This document shows, in pieces, positions 32,344 through 41,191 of a DNA stretch of 64,000 bases. How positions within the stretch are numbered: the stretch's first letter is position 1; each line of letters opens with the position of its first letter. Below the pieces are notes generated by a model. It ran no database searches, was not told where the DNA came from, and saw only the letters and a list, made by a program, of their open reading frames with translations. The stretch is from NCBI RefSeq assembly GCF_000265405.1, contig NC_018010.1, positions 1,426,001-1,490,000 on the forward strand, given 5' to 3'. The DNA comes from Belliella baltica DSM 15883 (lineage in GTDB: Bacteria; Bacteroidota; Bacteroidia; Cytophagales; Cyclobacteriaceae). A program made the translations under genes and the position numbers.

Positions 32344-34052
32344 TGTTTTCTTGGTAGTTTTAGTGTAAATATACTTCCTTTTCCTTGTTCGCTGCTCACC
32401 TGAATTTCACCATGGTGTGCTTCGAGCATTGTCTTGACATAAGATAATCCTAGTCCGAAACCCTTGACGTCATGCAGATTTCCCATTGGGACACGATAAA
32501 ATTTATCAAAAATTTTCTTCAAAGCATCTTTTGACATTCCTATGCCATTATCCTCGATTGAAATAAACACTTCTTCCTTATTGTCCCACGCTTTAATTTT
32601 TATAGAAGGGTTTTCTTTGGAGTATTTGTTTGCATTGTCGAGTAAGTTATTGATCATATGTGATAGGTGAAAGGCATCCCCTTCGATGATTTCATTCTTG
32701 AGCTGATTCTCAAACTTGATTTCACCTCCTTTATTTTCTATTTGCAATTCAAACTGACGAACTGCTGTAGAGAGCATTTCAGGAATTTTGATTTTTTCAA
32801 TCTTTAGCTTAAAATCTTTTTTATCTAGAGTGGCAGATTGAAGTACTTTCTCCACCTGAGTTCCAAGTCTTTTGTTCTCGTCTTTAATAATGCTCAAATA
32901 TCTATTTCGGAATGTGTCTTGATTGGCCAAATCAGGATCCTGCAAAGCTTCTACAGCTAAGCTAACAGTAGCTATTGGAGTTTTGAACTCATGCGTCATG
33001 TTATTGATGAAATCGTTTTTGATTTCTGACAGATTTTTCTGTCTAATAATTACCTTGATCGCATATACAAAACAGAAAATTATAATTCCTATAAATATCA
33101 ATGAACTCAAAACTGGTAGCCATATTTGTTGAAGTACGTAAAGTTTTTTGGTTGGGAAATTAATCATGAGGTAGTTTTCCCTACCTATAATATCACTTGG
33201 AAACAAAAGTGCCTGCTGACCATCTCTTACTAATTTAAATACATCTTTGATCGGCTTGATTGGGATTATTGTCCCTTGGTCGTCTTTGATCGCTAAATCA
33301 AAAGATTGATTGATACCTCTTTCCTTTAATAAGTTAGAAATATAAACGGCTACCTTACTTGTATCGATCCTGCTCAAGACATCCTTTTGACCTTGTAAAA
33401 GTTCTTCCATAGCTCTATTGGTGGCTTCGATTTTCTCGTTTGTTCTCCTTATTTTTTCGAAAAGATCCTTTGGTATATCATAGTCTCGCTCTATTGCTAT
33501 TTCAACTCTATTAGATTTCCAACCTCGATAGGTAATTTCTGCCTGACTGAGATAGGCATATTGTCTTTCGCGCTCTTGCAAGAGCACTTGCATTTCATCT
33601 GGAGTTAATATGGAAGCTGCCGTCTCCGGGGTGAGGTTATTGAGAAAATTGTCAAGGTCTGAGAGTATTTCGATGCTAAAACCTGTGGATTCTATTATTC
33701 TTTTGAATTGTTGACTAAACTGAGGGATAGGTTGTTGCATTACTGAGTCGGCTAAGGATGGTCTCCTTCTGCTGATAGGACGCTGTATAACTTGAATCTC
33801 TATTGGATCTATTTTTTCAAACAAAGCCTGCTGCATTAGCGTGTCCTTTGCCAGATAGCTTAAATAAATATCACTAGTTTCTCCTTTTTCAAGGTATGAA
33901 ATAGTAGAGTTCAATGACTGATAAATGTTTTGTTCAAATCTCTCTTCACTAATTCTAAGTGCATTACTCACCCAATAGAACTGAAACCCGATCAAGCCAA
34001 AGCTTGCGAGCGTCATCAGGATGATAATTAACTTCATTTTGGACTTAGACAT
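32340..34052 (-). CDS. Membrane sensor histidine kinase (RprX-like)
   Basis: The 570-aa kinase has a first membrane helix at residues 8-27, then a periplasmic sensor region of about 280 residues. This region is rich in Gln/Arg and coiled-coil segments (FEKIRRTNEKIEATNRAME). A second membrane helix spans residues 311-331. The HisKA box has H353 in NNMTHEFKTPIA, and HATPase motifs NLLDNANKYS, EDNGIGMSK and GFGLGLSYVK follow. It is paired with the downstream response regulator. The sensed signal is unknown, and no recognised sensor domain is seen. Confidence 0.93.
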   Translation of the reverse strand: MSKSKMKLIIILMTLASFGLIGFQFYWVSNALRISEERFEQNIYQSLNSTISYLEKGETSDIYLSYLAKDTLMQQALFEKIDPIEIQVIQRPISRRRPSLADSVMQQPIPQFSQQFKRIIESTGFSIEILSDLDNFLNNLTPETAASILTPDEMQVLLQERERQYAYLSQAEITYRGWKSNRVEIAIERDYDIPKDLFEKIRRTNEKIEATNRAMEELLQGQKDVLSRIDTSKVAVYISNLLKERGINQSFDLAIKDDQGTIIPIKPIKDVFKLVRDGQQALLFPSDIIGRENYLMINFPTKKLYVLQQIWLPVLSSLIFIGIIIFCFVYAIKVIIRQKNLSEIKNDFINNMTHEFKTPIATVSLAVEALQDPDLANQDTFRNRYLSIIKDENKRLGTQVEKVLQSATLDKKDFKLKIEKIKIPEMLSTAVRQFELQIENKGGEIKFENQLKNEIIEGDAFHLSHMINNLLDNANKYSKENPSIKIKAWDNKEEVFISIEDNGIGMSKDALKKIFDKFYRVPMGNLHDVKGFGLGLSYVKTMLEAHHGEIQVSSEQGKGSIFTLKLPRKQ

Positions 34053-34150
34053 GTTGCAAATTTATAGTTTATCATGAAGTCTTTGAGAGGCTTAACATCT
34101 TTTAACAGCAGTTTAGAAGTGTAAAATATTCATTTCAAAAAAACCTTTAC

Positions 34151-34158
34151 TATTTTTG
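34151..34158 (+). promoter_or_regulatory. -7 box for a possible small transcript before lysA
   Basis: TATTTTTG matches TAnnTTTG. No clear -33 box. A transcript from here would run about 75 nt into the terminator at 34208-34238. Confidence 0.3.
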
Positions 34159-34164
34159 ATCGTT

Positions 34165-34238
34165 GTTTAATTGTTTCTTAAATAAAGCGAAAGCTTGCAT
34201 AATACCGAAAAGGAAGACTCAGGTCTTCCTTTTTTTTA
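34165..34238 (+). ncRNA. Possible small RNA ending in a strong terminator
   Basis: A T8-tailed hairpin (AAAAGGAAGAC/GTCTTCCTTTT with loop TCAG) stands alone upstream of lysA. It has no plus-strand gene before it and an independent promoter after it. Just before it lies AAGC-GAAA-GCTT, a stem with a GNRA tetraloop. Together they suggest a short independent transcript of about 70-75 nt. An alternative is a transcription attenuator in the lysA leader. The start is a guess from the -7 box. Confidence 0.4.
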
Positions 34239-34249
34239 TTTTTCAATCC

Positions 34250-34257
34250 CTATCTTT
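34250..34257 (+). promoter_or_regulatory. -7 box of lysA
   Basis: TATCTTTG matches TAnnTTTG, 19 bp before the lysA ATG. It lies downstream of the terminator, so lysA can be transcribed independently with a very short leader. Confidence 0.5.
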
Positions 34258-34275
34258 GCCACTCAATTTATTGTT

Positions 34276-35508
34276 ATGAAATTAATCGATCAAACTTATC
34301 AGATCCAAGGAATTGGAGTAGCTGATTTGGCAGAAAAATATGGTACACCTGTATATGTTTATGATGGTGAGAAAATTGTCAATCAAGTAAAGCTTTTGCA
34401 GGATGCATTTTCAGGTGTAAACATGAAAATAAAATATGCTACAAAGGCCCTTTCTAATATCAATATACTGAAACTGCTCAAAAAAGCTGGGACAGGCATG
34501 GATGCAGTTTCAATAGAGGAAGTCAAGTTGGGGCTGCATGTGGGGTTTGATCCGAATGAAATTATGTACACTCCAAACTGTGTGTCTTTTGATGAAATCA
34601 AGGAGGCTGTAGACATGAAAGTCATGATTAATTTGGACAATATTCCAATGTTGGAGCATTTTGGAAGGGTTTATGGAAATAGTGTACCTGTCTGCATTAG
34701 GCTCAATCCACATATTATGGCGGGAGGAAATGCAAAAATTTCTGTAGGCCACATTGATAGTAAATTTGGAATTTCAATTTTACAATTGAAGCATATTCTC
34801 AAAGTTGTAAAAGAGTATGATTTGAATGTCATAGGGCTTCATGTACACACGGGTTCGGATATATTGGAAGCAGAGGTGTTTTTAAAAGGAGCCGAAATAC
34901 TATTTGATGCTGCAAAAGAATTTAAGGATTTAATGTTTTTGGATTTTGGAGGAGGTTTCAAAGTGGCTTATAAAGAAGGAGATATTTCTACAGACATCAT
35001 GGATGTTGGCAAGAAAGTATCTGTAGCTTTTCAGCAATTTTGTAAAGAGTATGGAAAAGAGCTAGAGTTGTGGTTTGAACCAGGAAAATTTATCGTAAGT
35101 GAGAGTGGATATTTACTTGCAAGAGCAAATGTGATCAAGTCTACACCAGCCTCTACTTTTGTTGGCGTAGATTCTGGATTAAATCATTTGATAAGACCTA
35201 TGATGTATGATGCGTATCATGGTGTTTTCAATGTTTCTAAAACTGGTGGAGAGCAGCATGTTTATTCTGTGGTTGGATATATTTGCGAAACAGACACGAT
35301 AGCAGCAGATAGAAAATTGAATACTGTAGAAGAAGGAGATATTCTAGCCATAAAAAATGCAGGAGCTTATGGTTTCAGTATGGCCTCTAATTATAATTCA
35401 AGGCTTCGACCACCAGAAGTATTGATTTTGGGTGGGAAAGATTATTTAATCAGAGAAAGGGAGACATTTGATGATATCTTAAAGCATCAGATAAATATCG
35501 ATATTTAG
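34276..35508 (+). CDS. lysA: Diaminopimelate decarboxylase
   Basis: LysA makes lysine from meso-diaminopimelate. The fold-type III PLP enzyme shows K57 in KYATKALSN (Schiff base). LHVHTGSD contributes the catalytic His, and LDFGGGFKVAY is the phosphate-binding glycine loop. WFEPGKFIV and CETDTIA, with the active-site Cys from the second subunit, complete the pattern. The ATG at 34276 (410 aa) is preferred. An upstream TTG would translate through the terminator hairpin and add 27 residues that do not belong to the family. Confidence 0.95.
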   Translation: MKLIDQTYQIQGIGVADLAEKYGTPVYVYDGEKIVNQVKLLQDAFSGVNMKIKYATKALSNINILKLLKKAGTGMDAVSIEEVKLGLHVGFDPNEIMYTPNCVSFDEIKEAVDMKVMINLDNIPMLEHFGRVYGNSVPVCIRLNPHIMAGGNAKISVGHIDSKFGISILQLKHILKVVKEYDLNVIGLHVHTGSDILEAEVFLKGAEILFDAAKEFKDLMFLDFGGGFKVAYKEGDISTDIMDVGKKVSVAFQQFCKEYGKELELWFEPGKFIVSESGYLLARANVIKSTPASTFVGVDSGLNHLIRPMMYDAYHGVFNVSKTGGEQHVYSVVGYICETDTIAADRKLNTVEEGDILAIKNAGAYGFSMASNYNSRLRPPEVLILGGKDYLIRERETFDDILKHQINIDI

Positions 35509-35646
35509 TATAAGTGGCTATTATTCAGTATTATATGATTTAGTTGTTTGAATGATGTCTTTGAAATAACAGCAATAACTTATATATTTACAAGGGGTAA
35601 CATCCTAACTTGATAGTCCCTAGTAGTAGTAATTATTTCAATAAAG

Positions 35647-35672
35647 ACCCGATAAAATTATCGGGTTTTTTT
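35647..35672 (+). terminator. Rho-independent terminator downstream of lysA
   Basis: ACCCGATAA (35647-35655) pairs with TTATCGGGT (35658-35666), followed by T7. It is 138 bp after the lysA stop, leaving a long 3' UTR or room for a small transcript. Confidence 0.85.
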
Positions 35673-36355
35673 ATGCTTTCACTTTTTTATTTATGTTGAA
35701 GAGAGTGATTTCTTGGATATCTGTAGATCCCCTTTTTTACCAGTAGCCAGATCTATTGCTGTATGATATGCTTAATCAATCAGCTGCGCTCAGATATTGA
35801 CCCAGAACCATTTTCTGCAGGGACATTTTTTTATAAATATGCATCCTAATGTCATAGTGGAGAATCATATTTTCTAAAATGGAGTAAAATATTTATGAAC
35901 ATGAATAGAATTTCTACGCAATCATCTATTGAAAACCAATGAAATCAAGTAGATCAAAAATGGGTTAATCGAAAGCCCAATTTTATTTCTAAAACTTTTT
36001 TCAAAAAAAAATGAAAATATTTTAAAAATTTTTTTGACTTCCATTTGCTACTTTTTTGCTTTTAAATATATCAAAAAAGCAACTGCTCATCAAATATTTG
36101 AACATGGTATTAAAAGGGGAAAAATTGCATTTTTCTGAGCAATCTTACTTTGTGTTTTTTCTCGTAGCTAGTGTTGGAAATAAGATTTTTATTTCATTAA
36201 TTAATTGAAACGACTTGAAAAAAAGAATTTCATTTTGATAAATATAAAAAGCATAAAATAATGTTTTAAAGTTTGAAAAACAGAATTATGCATTTAAAGA
36301 GCAAAATATCAGAGTGAAATCATCACACAAAGGTTCAACATAGATCGGTAAAACG
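35673..36355. other. 680-bp intergenic region before the SprB-repeat adhesin
   Basis: No gene is visible. The minus strand around 35690-35830 holds two short peptide-like stretches in different frames (KMVLGQYLSAAD and AYHTAIDLATGKKGDLQ, ending in a stop), which may be a gene remnant. The last 350 bp are extremely AT-rich and probably contain the promoter and long leader of the adhesin gene. Confidence 0.4.
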
Positions 36356-38467
36356 ATGGAAGCGCACAAAATTAAATATGGGAAAATAATTGCGATAGGA
36401 ATCATGATTTGGTTCGGTTTCAATGCGCCTATGATGTTGTTGACAGCTCAGACAACAAAGTCGGAGGTTAAAACCAATATCCCAACTTCTAACAACGCAA
36501 GAATAAATGCTGCCAACCAAAGTTCTACTGTTGGAAACATTGAGGTGAATGTTTCTGGAAAGTTAGCTTTGTGTTCACATAGTGAAAAAGGTCACATCAT
36601 ACTTGACGTAAAAGGAGGGGTAGAGCCATATACTTTTAGATGGAATAATAATGAAACTGTTCAAAATAGATATAATCTTTTTGCTGGTACTTATACTGTA
36701 TATATAAAAGACAGCTACGGAACAGAACACACTGAGAAAATTGTCATTCAGCCTCCATATCCATTGATCGTGGAAATGGTAGAAACTAAAAATGCAAGCT
36801 GTGGAAGTAGCAACACCGGATCTGCAAAAATCAATGTTAAAGTAGGACGAGGTGAGCCATATAAAGTAGAGTGGAGCCACGGTTTGATGAATAAAATGGA
36901 AGCTACCAACCTTCCTGCTGGTGACTACACCGCTACAGTATATGATGTATATAATTGTAGTACTACTATCGCTTTTTCAATTGCTTCTGATGGCCCAGCT
37001 ATAGAAGTGCAAGAAAATATCATAGATATCGCTTGTTCATCTGATCAAAATGGAGCTATTAAGCTTCAAGTGTCAGGTGGAACAGCGCCGTTTACCTATC
37101 AGTGGTCAAATGGAAAAACTACCAAAGACATTGAAGGTCTTGCTGCTGGTAAATACGAAGTGTTGATTCAGGATGCTGGTGGATGTAGCGTTTCAAAATC
37201 ATTTGAAGTGAAAGCTTCTACCCCTTTGGAAGTTTCTTTGGACAGTACAACAGATATTTCTTGTAGCGGTGAAGAAAGCAGTTCTATAAAGATAAACGTC
37301 TCAGGAGGTAAAGCGCCATTTACATTTGAATGGAGTAATGGTGCTAGCAGTCAAAATATAGCAAATCTAAAAGCAGGTCAATATCAAGTAAAAGTAACAG
37401 ATGCCGCAGGCTGTTTTGTAAACGCTTCATTTGAAGTAAAAGAAGGTGTAAATGCAATAAACGTAAATCTCCTGTCTTCAAAGGACATTACATGTAATGG
37501 TGCTGAAGATGGAAGTATTGAAGTGGAGATTTCAGGCGGTGTTGGTCCATTTATAGTCACTTGGTCAGATGGAGTTTCTGGCACTTTGAAAAGAGAAAAC
37601 TTAAAAGCAGGTAGCTACAAAGTTTCAGTAGTTGATTCTAAAGGCTGCAATGCTTCTCAAGAAACCATCATACAAGAGCCAACTCAACTCATTGCTAGAT
37701 TAGATAATACCTTAGATATCAATTGTGCTACTGGTGATATTACAGGAGTAGCTTGGGTTCAAATCACTGGGGGAAAATCACCTTATAATATCAAATGGAA
37801 CACAGGTGCAGGAAGTAGAGAGATTAATTTTTTCACTAGCTCTGAATTGACTATAGAAATCACAGATGCAAATGGCTGTACCACTACAGACAAAATGAAA
37901 GTAAACTTCCCAGAAGTCACTGGAAATGCAAGGTTAGATTTCGAATATAGAAAACTAGAGATCACTTCTGAACCTCAAGTTTTTGTCAATGACTCTATTC
38001 AATTTGAAAGTTTTATCGCTACTGATTTTATCAGCTGGGGATGGGATTTTGGAGATGGAAGAGTCTGCAAAGACAAGGATCCTGTTCATACTTTCAAAAA
38101 AGCAGGAGAATACGAAGTGAAGCTTACTGCTTTTGATATCTATGGCTGTTCAACTGTAGAAGTGAATACAGTGCAAGTACTATCAAATGGTGAATTAGTA
38201 GTAATGCCAAATGCTTTCACTCCAAACGGAGATGGATTAAACGATAAATTTCTACCAGTAATGAAAGGAGTTTCTTCTTTTGAAATGAACATCTTCAATC
38301 ACTGGGGAGAGCATCTTTATTCAGAAGCTGGACTTGAGATCAATGGCTGGGATGGTTATTTCAAAGGCAGTCTTTTGCCACAAGGCAACTATGTATACAA
38401 AATCACTTACACCAACCCTGAGGGTAATGTGATTAACAAAACAGGGGGTGTAACTCTAATCAGATAA
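36356..38467 (+). CDS. SprB-repeat surface protein with PKD and type IX C-terminal (CHU_C) domains
   Basis: The 703-aa protein has a signal peptide (residues 1-32), then about six SprB-type repeats of 75-80 residues (roughly 55-525). Each carries a GG-x-x-P(Y/F) turn, W-x-N/D-G and a closing D-x-x-G-C (for example SGGTAPFTYQWSNGKTT). A PKD domain follows (WGWDFGDGRVCKDKDP). The C-terminus (from about 617) is the gliding-motility-associated CHU_C domain: MPNAFTPNGDGLNDKF to NIFNHWGEHLY. CHU_C is the type B sorting signal of the type IX secretion system, so this is probably a cell-surface adhesin. The PorP/SprF gene 5 bp downstream supports that. Confidence 0.92.
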   Translation: MEAHKIKYGKIIAIGIMIWFGFNAPMMLLTAQTTKSEVKTNIPTSNNARINAANQSSTVGNIEVNVSGKLALCSHSEKGHIILDVKGGVEPYTFRWNNNETVQNRYNLFAGTYTVYIKDSYGTEHTEKIVIQPPYPLIVEMVETKNASCGSSNTGSAKINVKVGRGEPYKVEWSHGLMNKMEATNLPAGDYTATVYDVYNCSTTIAFSIASDGPAIEVQENIIDIACSSDQNGAIKLQVSGGTAPFTYQWSNGKTTKDIEGLAAGKYEVLIQDAGGCSVSKSFEVKASTPLEVSLDSTTDISCSGEESSSIKINVSGGKAPFTFEWSNGASSQNIANLKAGQYQVKVTDAAGCFVNASFEVKEGVNAINVNLLSSKDITCNGAEDGSIEVEISGGVGPFIVTWSDGVSGTLKRENLKAGSYKVSVVDSKGCNASQETIIQEPTQLIARLDNTLDINCATGDITGVAWVQITGGKSPYNIKWNTGAGSREINFFTSSELTIEITDANGCTTTDKMKVNFPEVTGNARLDFEYRKLEITSEPQVFVNDSIQFESFIATDFISWGWDFGDGRVCKDKDPVHTFKKAGEYEVKLTAFDIYGCSTVEVNTVQVLSNGELVVMPNAFTPNGDGLNDKFLPVMKGVSSFEMNIFNHWGEHLYSEAGLEINGWDGYFKGSLLPQGNYVYKITYTNPEGNVINKTGGVTLIR

Positions 38468-38471
38468 TTCC

Positions 38472-39497
38472 ATGAAAAAGATATGGACAATTATCGCCCT
38501 TTTACTCTTCTCGCTTTCGGTGAAAGCTCAGGATATGCAGTATTCTCAATTTTATGCTGCACCAATGTACCTGAATCCGGCTTTTGCGGGAGCATCAGAA
38601 ATGACCAGAATAGGGGTAAATTATAGAAATCAGTGGCCAGGTTTGGGTCAAACGTTAAATTCTTATTCTGCATATATCGACCATTATCTATTCAACTTGA
38701 ATAGTGGTATAGGTCTGATTGTGAATGGAACTCAAGAATCAATGGCAAACCTAAGCACTATGGAAGTAGGAGCTGTATATTCTTACAGATTACAATTGGG
38801 TTTTAGAAGTTTTTTAAGATTTGGTGGACAGGCAAGTTTTGTTTCTAGAGATGCAAACTTCAGTAACATGGTCTTCGGAAGTCAGATTGATGCCAATGGA
38901 AACATTGGAGATTTTAGTGGAGAAAACTTAGGTGCGGATGCCAAACATAGATTCCTAGATTACAACTTCGGGTTGCTATTCAATAATGAGAATTTATGGT
39001 TGGGAGTTTCTGCACATCATATCACTCAGCCAAATATCTCTTTTATAGAGGATGGCACAAGTCAGTTACCAATGAAACTCTCTGCTCACGGTGGAGTAAA
39101 GTTTGATTTGTCAAATGGTATGACACAAAATTTTTACAACAATACCATGGGAGCTAGAGAGTTGGTTTTGGCATTTAATTACAAACATCAGGATCCATTC
39201 AATCAATTGGATTTGGGTGCTCAAGTGAATCTTCAGCCGATTGTATTTGGCCTTTGGTATAGAGGAATGCCAACATTCAACAATGCATTGCCTAATAATG
39301 AGTCATTGATCGGAGTCTTTGGAATCTCTTTGGCATCTGGACTTGACATCGGCTATAGCTACGATTATACCTTATCAAAACTCGGACATGCCAATACAGG
39401 TGGAGCCCATGAGATCTCCATGAGATTCTCTTTCCTAGCGGGCGACTCTAGTCAAAAGGGTAGAAAAGTAAGCAGTATGCCTTGTTTCAAGTATTGA
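38472..39497 (+). CDS. PorP/SprF-family outer-membrane protein
   Basis: The 341-aa protein has a signal peptide (VKAQ). It has the PorP/SprF family start: DMQYSQFYAAPMYLNPAFAG, then RIGVNYRNQWPGL. Amphipathic strands of a beta-barrel follow. SprF-type proteins are needed to export and anchor their cognate SprB-type adhesin; this one lies 4 bp behind such a gene and presumably serves it. A second family member (48970-49944) differs strongly in composition. Ends at a clear terminator. Confidence 0.92.
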   Translation: MKKIWTIIALLLFSLSVKAQDMQYSQFYAAPMYLNPAFAGASEMTRIGVNYRNQWPGLGQTLNSYSAYIDHYLFNLNSGIGLIVNGTQESMANLSTMEVGAVYSYRLQLGFRSFLRFGGQASFVSRDANFSNMVFGSQIDANGNIGDFSGENLGADAKHRFLDYNFGLLFNNENLWLGVSAHHITQPNISFIEDGTSQLPMKLSAHGGVKFDLSNGMTQNFYNNTMGARELVLAFNYKHQDPFNQLDLGAQVNLQPIVFGLWYRGMPTFNNALPNNESLIGVFGISLASGLDIGYSYDYTLSKLGHANTGGAHEISMRFSFLAGDSSQKGRKVSSMPCFKY

Positions 39498-39536
39498 TAA
39501 AAACATTTGGTTAGGGATTTTTAGGTTTATTGGTAC

Positions 39537-39568
39537 GCCTCTGTCATTCGTGATGGAGGCTTTTTTTT
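39537..39568 (+). terminator. Terminator of the adhesin/PorP operon
   Basis: GCCTCTGTCA pairs with TGATGGAGGC (two G-U pairs) around TTCG, followed by T8. Confidence 0.88.
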
Positions 39569-39624
39569 GTATAAACAAATACTGATTTTTTTAGCTTTAT
39601 ATTCAAGTTCAACAGATTCAAAAG

Positions 39625-41191
39625 ATGAAAAAAACGCTAAGATTAATTCTCGGTGATCAATTAAATATCAAGCATTCTTGGTTCCAAAATCAATCTTCTG
39701 ATATTACCTACCTTTTGATGGAAATGAAGCAGGAAACAGATTATGTCAAGCATCATATTCAAAAAGTTGTTGCCTTTTTTCTTTCTATGAGGAATTTTAC
39801 TAATAAGATTTCAAAAGCCGGTCATCATGTTATCTATTTGAAATTGGATGACAAAGAAAACGAGCAAAATCTAGAAAAAAAATATTAATAAGCTAGTTCA
39901 GGAACATGGTTTTGAAAAATTTGAATATCAATTACCTGATGAATACCGCTTAGATGAACAGCTTAAAGCAATCTGTGAAAACTTATCAGTTCCCACTGAG
40001 TATGTTGATACTGAACACTTCTTGACAGAAAGGAACTTTCTCAAGGATTTTTTCAAAGGGAAAAAGACATATTTGATGGAGAGTTTCTACCGAGAGATGC
40101 GCAGGAAATATAATATCTTGATGGAAGGGAAAGATCCAATTACTGGAAAATGGAACTATGACCATGAAAATAGGAATAAGTTGAAAGATCCCATTTTACT
40201 CGTTCCTCCAAAAGTCTTTAACAAAGATGTGTCAGAAATTCTCGATTTATTGGTAAAAATGAAAGTCAAGACAATTGGCAATTGTGACCCAAAGCATTTT
40301 GAATGGCCCGTAAGTAGGGAAGAAAGTTTGGACTTGATTACATATTTCTGCACAAAATTATTGTCAAACTTTGGTGAATATCAAGATGCGATGTACTCAG
40401 GAGATAATTTTCTCTTTCATAGCAGACTGAGTTTTGCGATGAATTCCAAAATGCTCTCTCCGCTAGAAGTAGTCCAAGAAGTAGAGAAATATTGGCTGAC
40501 GCACCAAGATTCTGTTTCTATAGCCCAGGTAGAGGGTTTTATTAGACAGATTATAGGTTGGCGTGAATATATGAGAGGAATATATTGGGCAAAAATGCCC
40601 GAATTCAAGACCATGAATTTCTTCAACCATGACAGAAAACTTCCTGATTATTTTTGGACAGGAAAGACTAAAATGAGTTGTGTCAAACATGCTGTAGTGC
40701 AATCCTTAGAAACGGCCTATGCGCACCATATTCAAAGATTGATGGTCACGGGGAATTTTGCGCTCTTAGCTGGTATTTCTCCAGATGAACTCGATGAGTG
40801 GTATTTGGGGATTTATATAGACGCGATCGAATGGGTAGAAATCACTAATACCCGAGGAATGAGTCAATTTGCTGATGGTGGAATAGTTGGAACCAAACCT
40901 TATGTATCTTCTGCAAACTATATCGATAAAATGAGTGATTATTGTGGAGCTTGTTTTTATAAGAAAGCCTTAAAAGTTGGTGAAAAAGCTTGTCCCTTTA
41001 ACAGTCTTTACTGGCATTTTTATGCTAGAAATGAATCTAAACTTGCTAAAAACCCTAGGATTGGTATGGCATACAGAACACTTTCAAAAATGAAAGATCA
41101 GGAAGCTATCCTGAAACAAGGTGATTATTATCTTGAAAATGAGGCTGTCCAAAAAGTAAGGACAGCCTTTTTTTTGCTGTTTTTAATCTAA
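39625..41191 (+). pseudogene. Cryptochrome/photolyase-related protein, frameshifted, 3' end replaced by IS
   Basis: The N-terminal 87 codons (LRLILGDQLNIKHSWF) and a second frame from about 39883 together make one deoxyribodipyrimidine photolyase-related (FeS-BCP type) protein. Removing one A from the A8 run at 39874-39881 restores the frame (NLEKNINKLVQEHGFEKFEYQ). The C-terminal half shows EGFIRQIIGWREYMRGIYW, NTRGMSQFADGGI and the iron-sulfur cysteines in CGACFYKKAL and ACPF. Past DYYLENE the reading frame runs into the insertion sequence, which supplies the last residues and stop. It may be a true loss-of-function frameshift, a slippage-corrected gene or a homopolymer sequencing error. 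Function in the intact family is (6-4) lesion repair or light sensing. Confidence 0.85.

Noticed and set aside
34195..34275. N-terminal extension of LysA from a TTG codon
   Set aside because: It would be encoded by the terminator hairpin and -7 box and adds residues foreign to the family. The ATG at 34276 fits.
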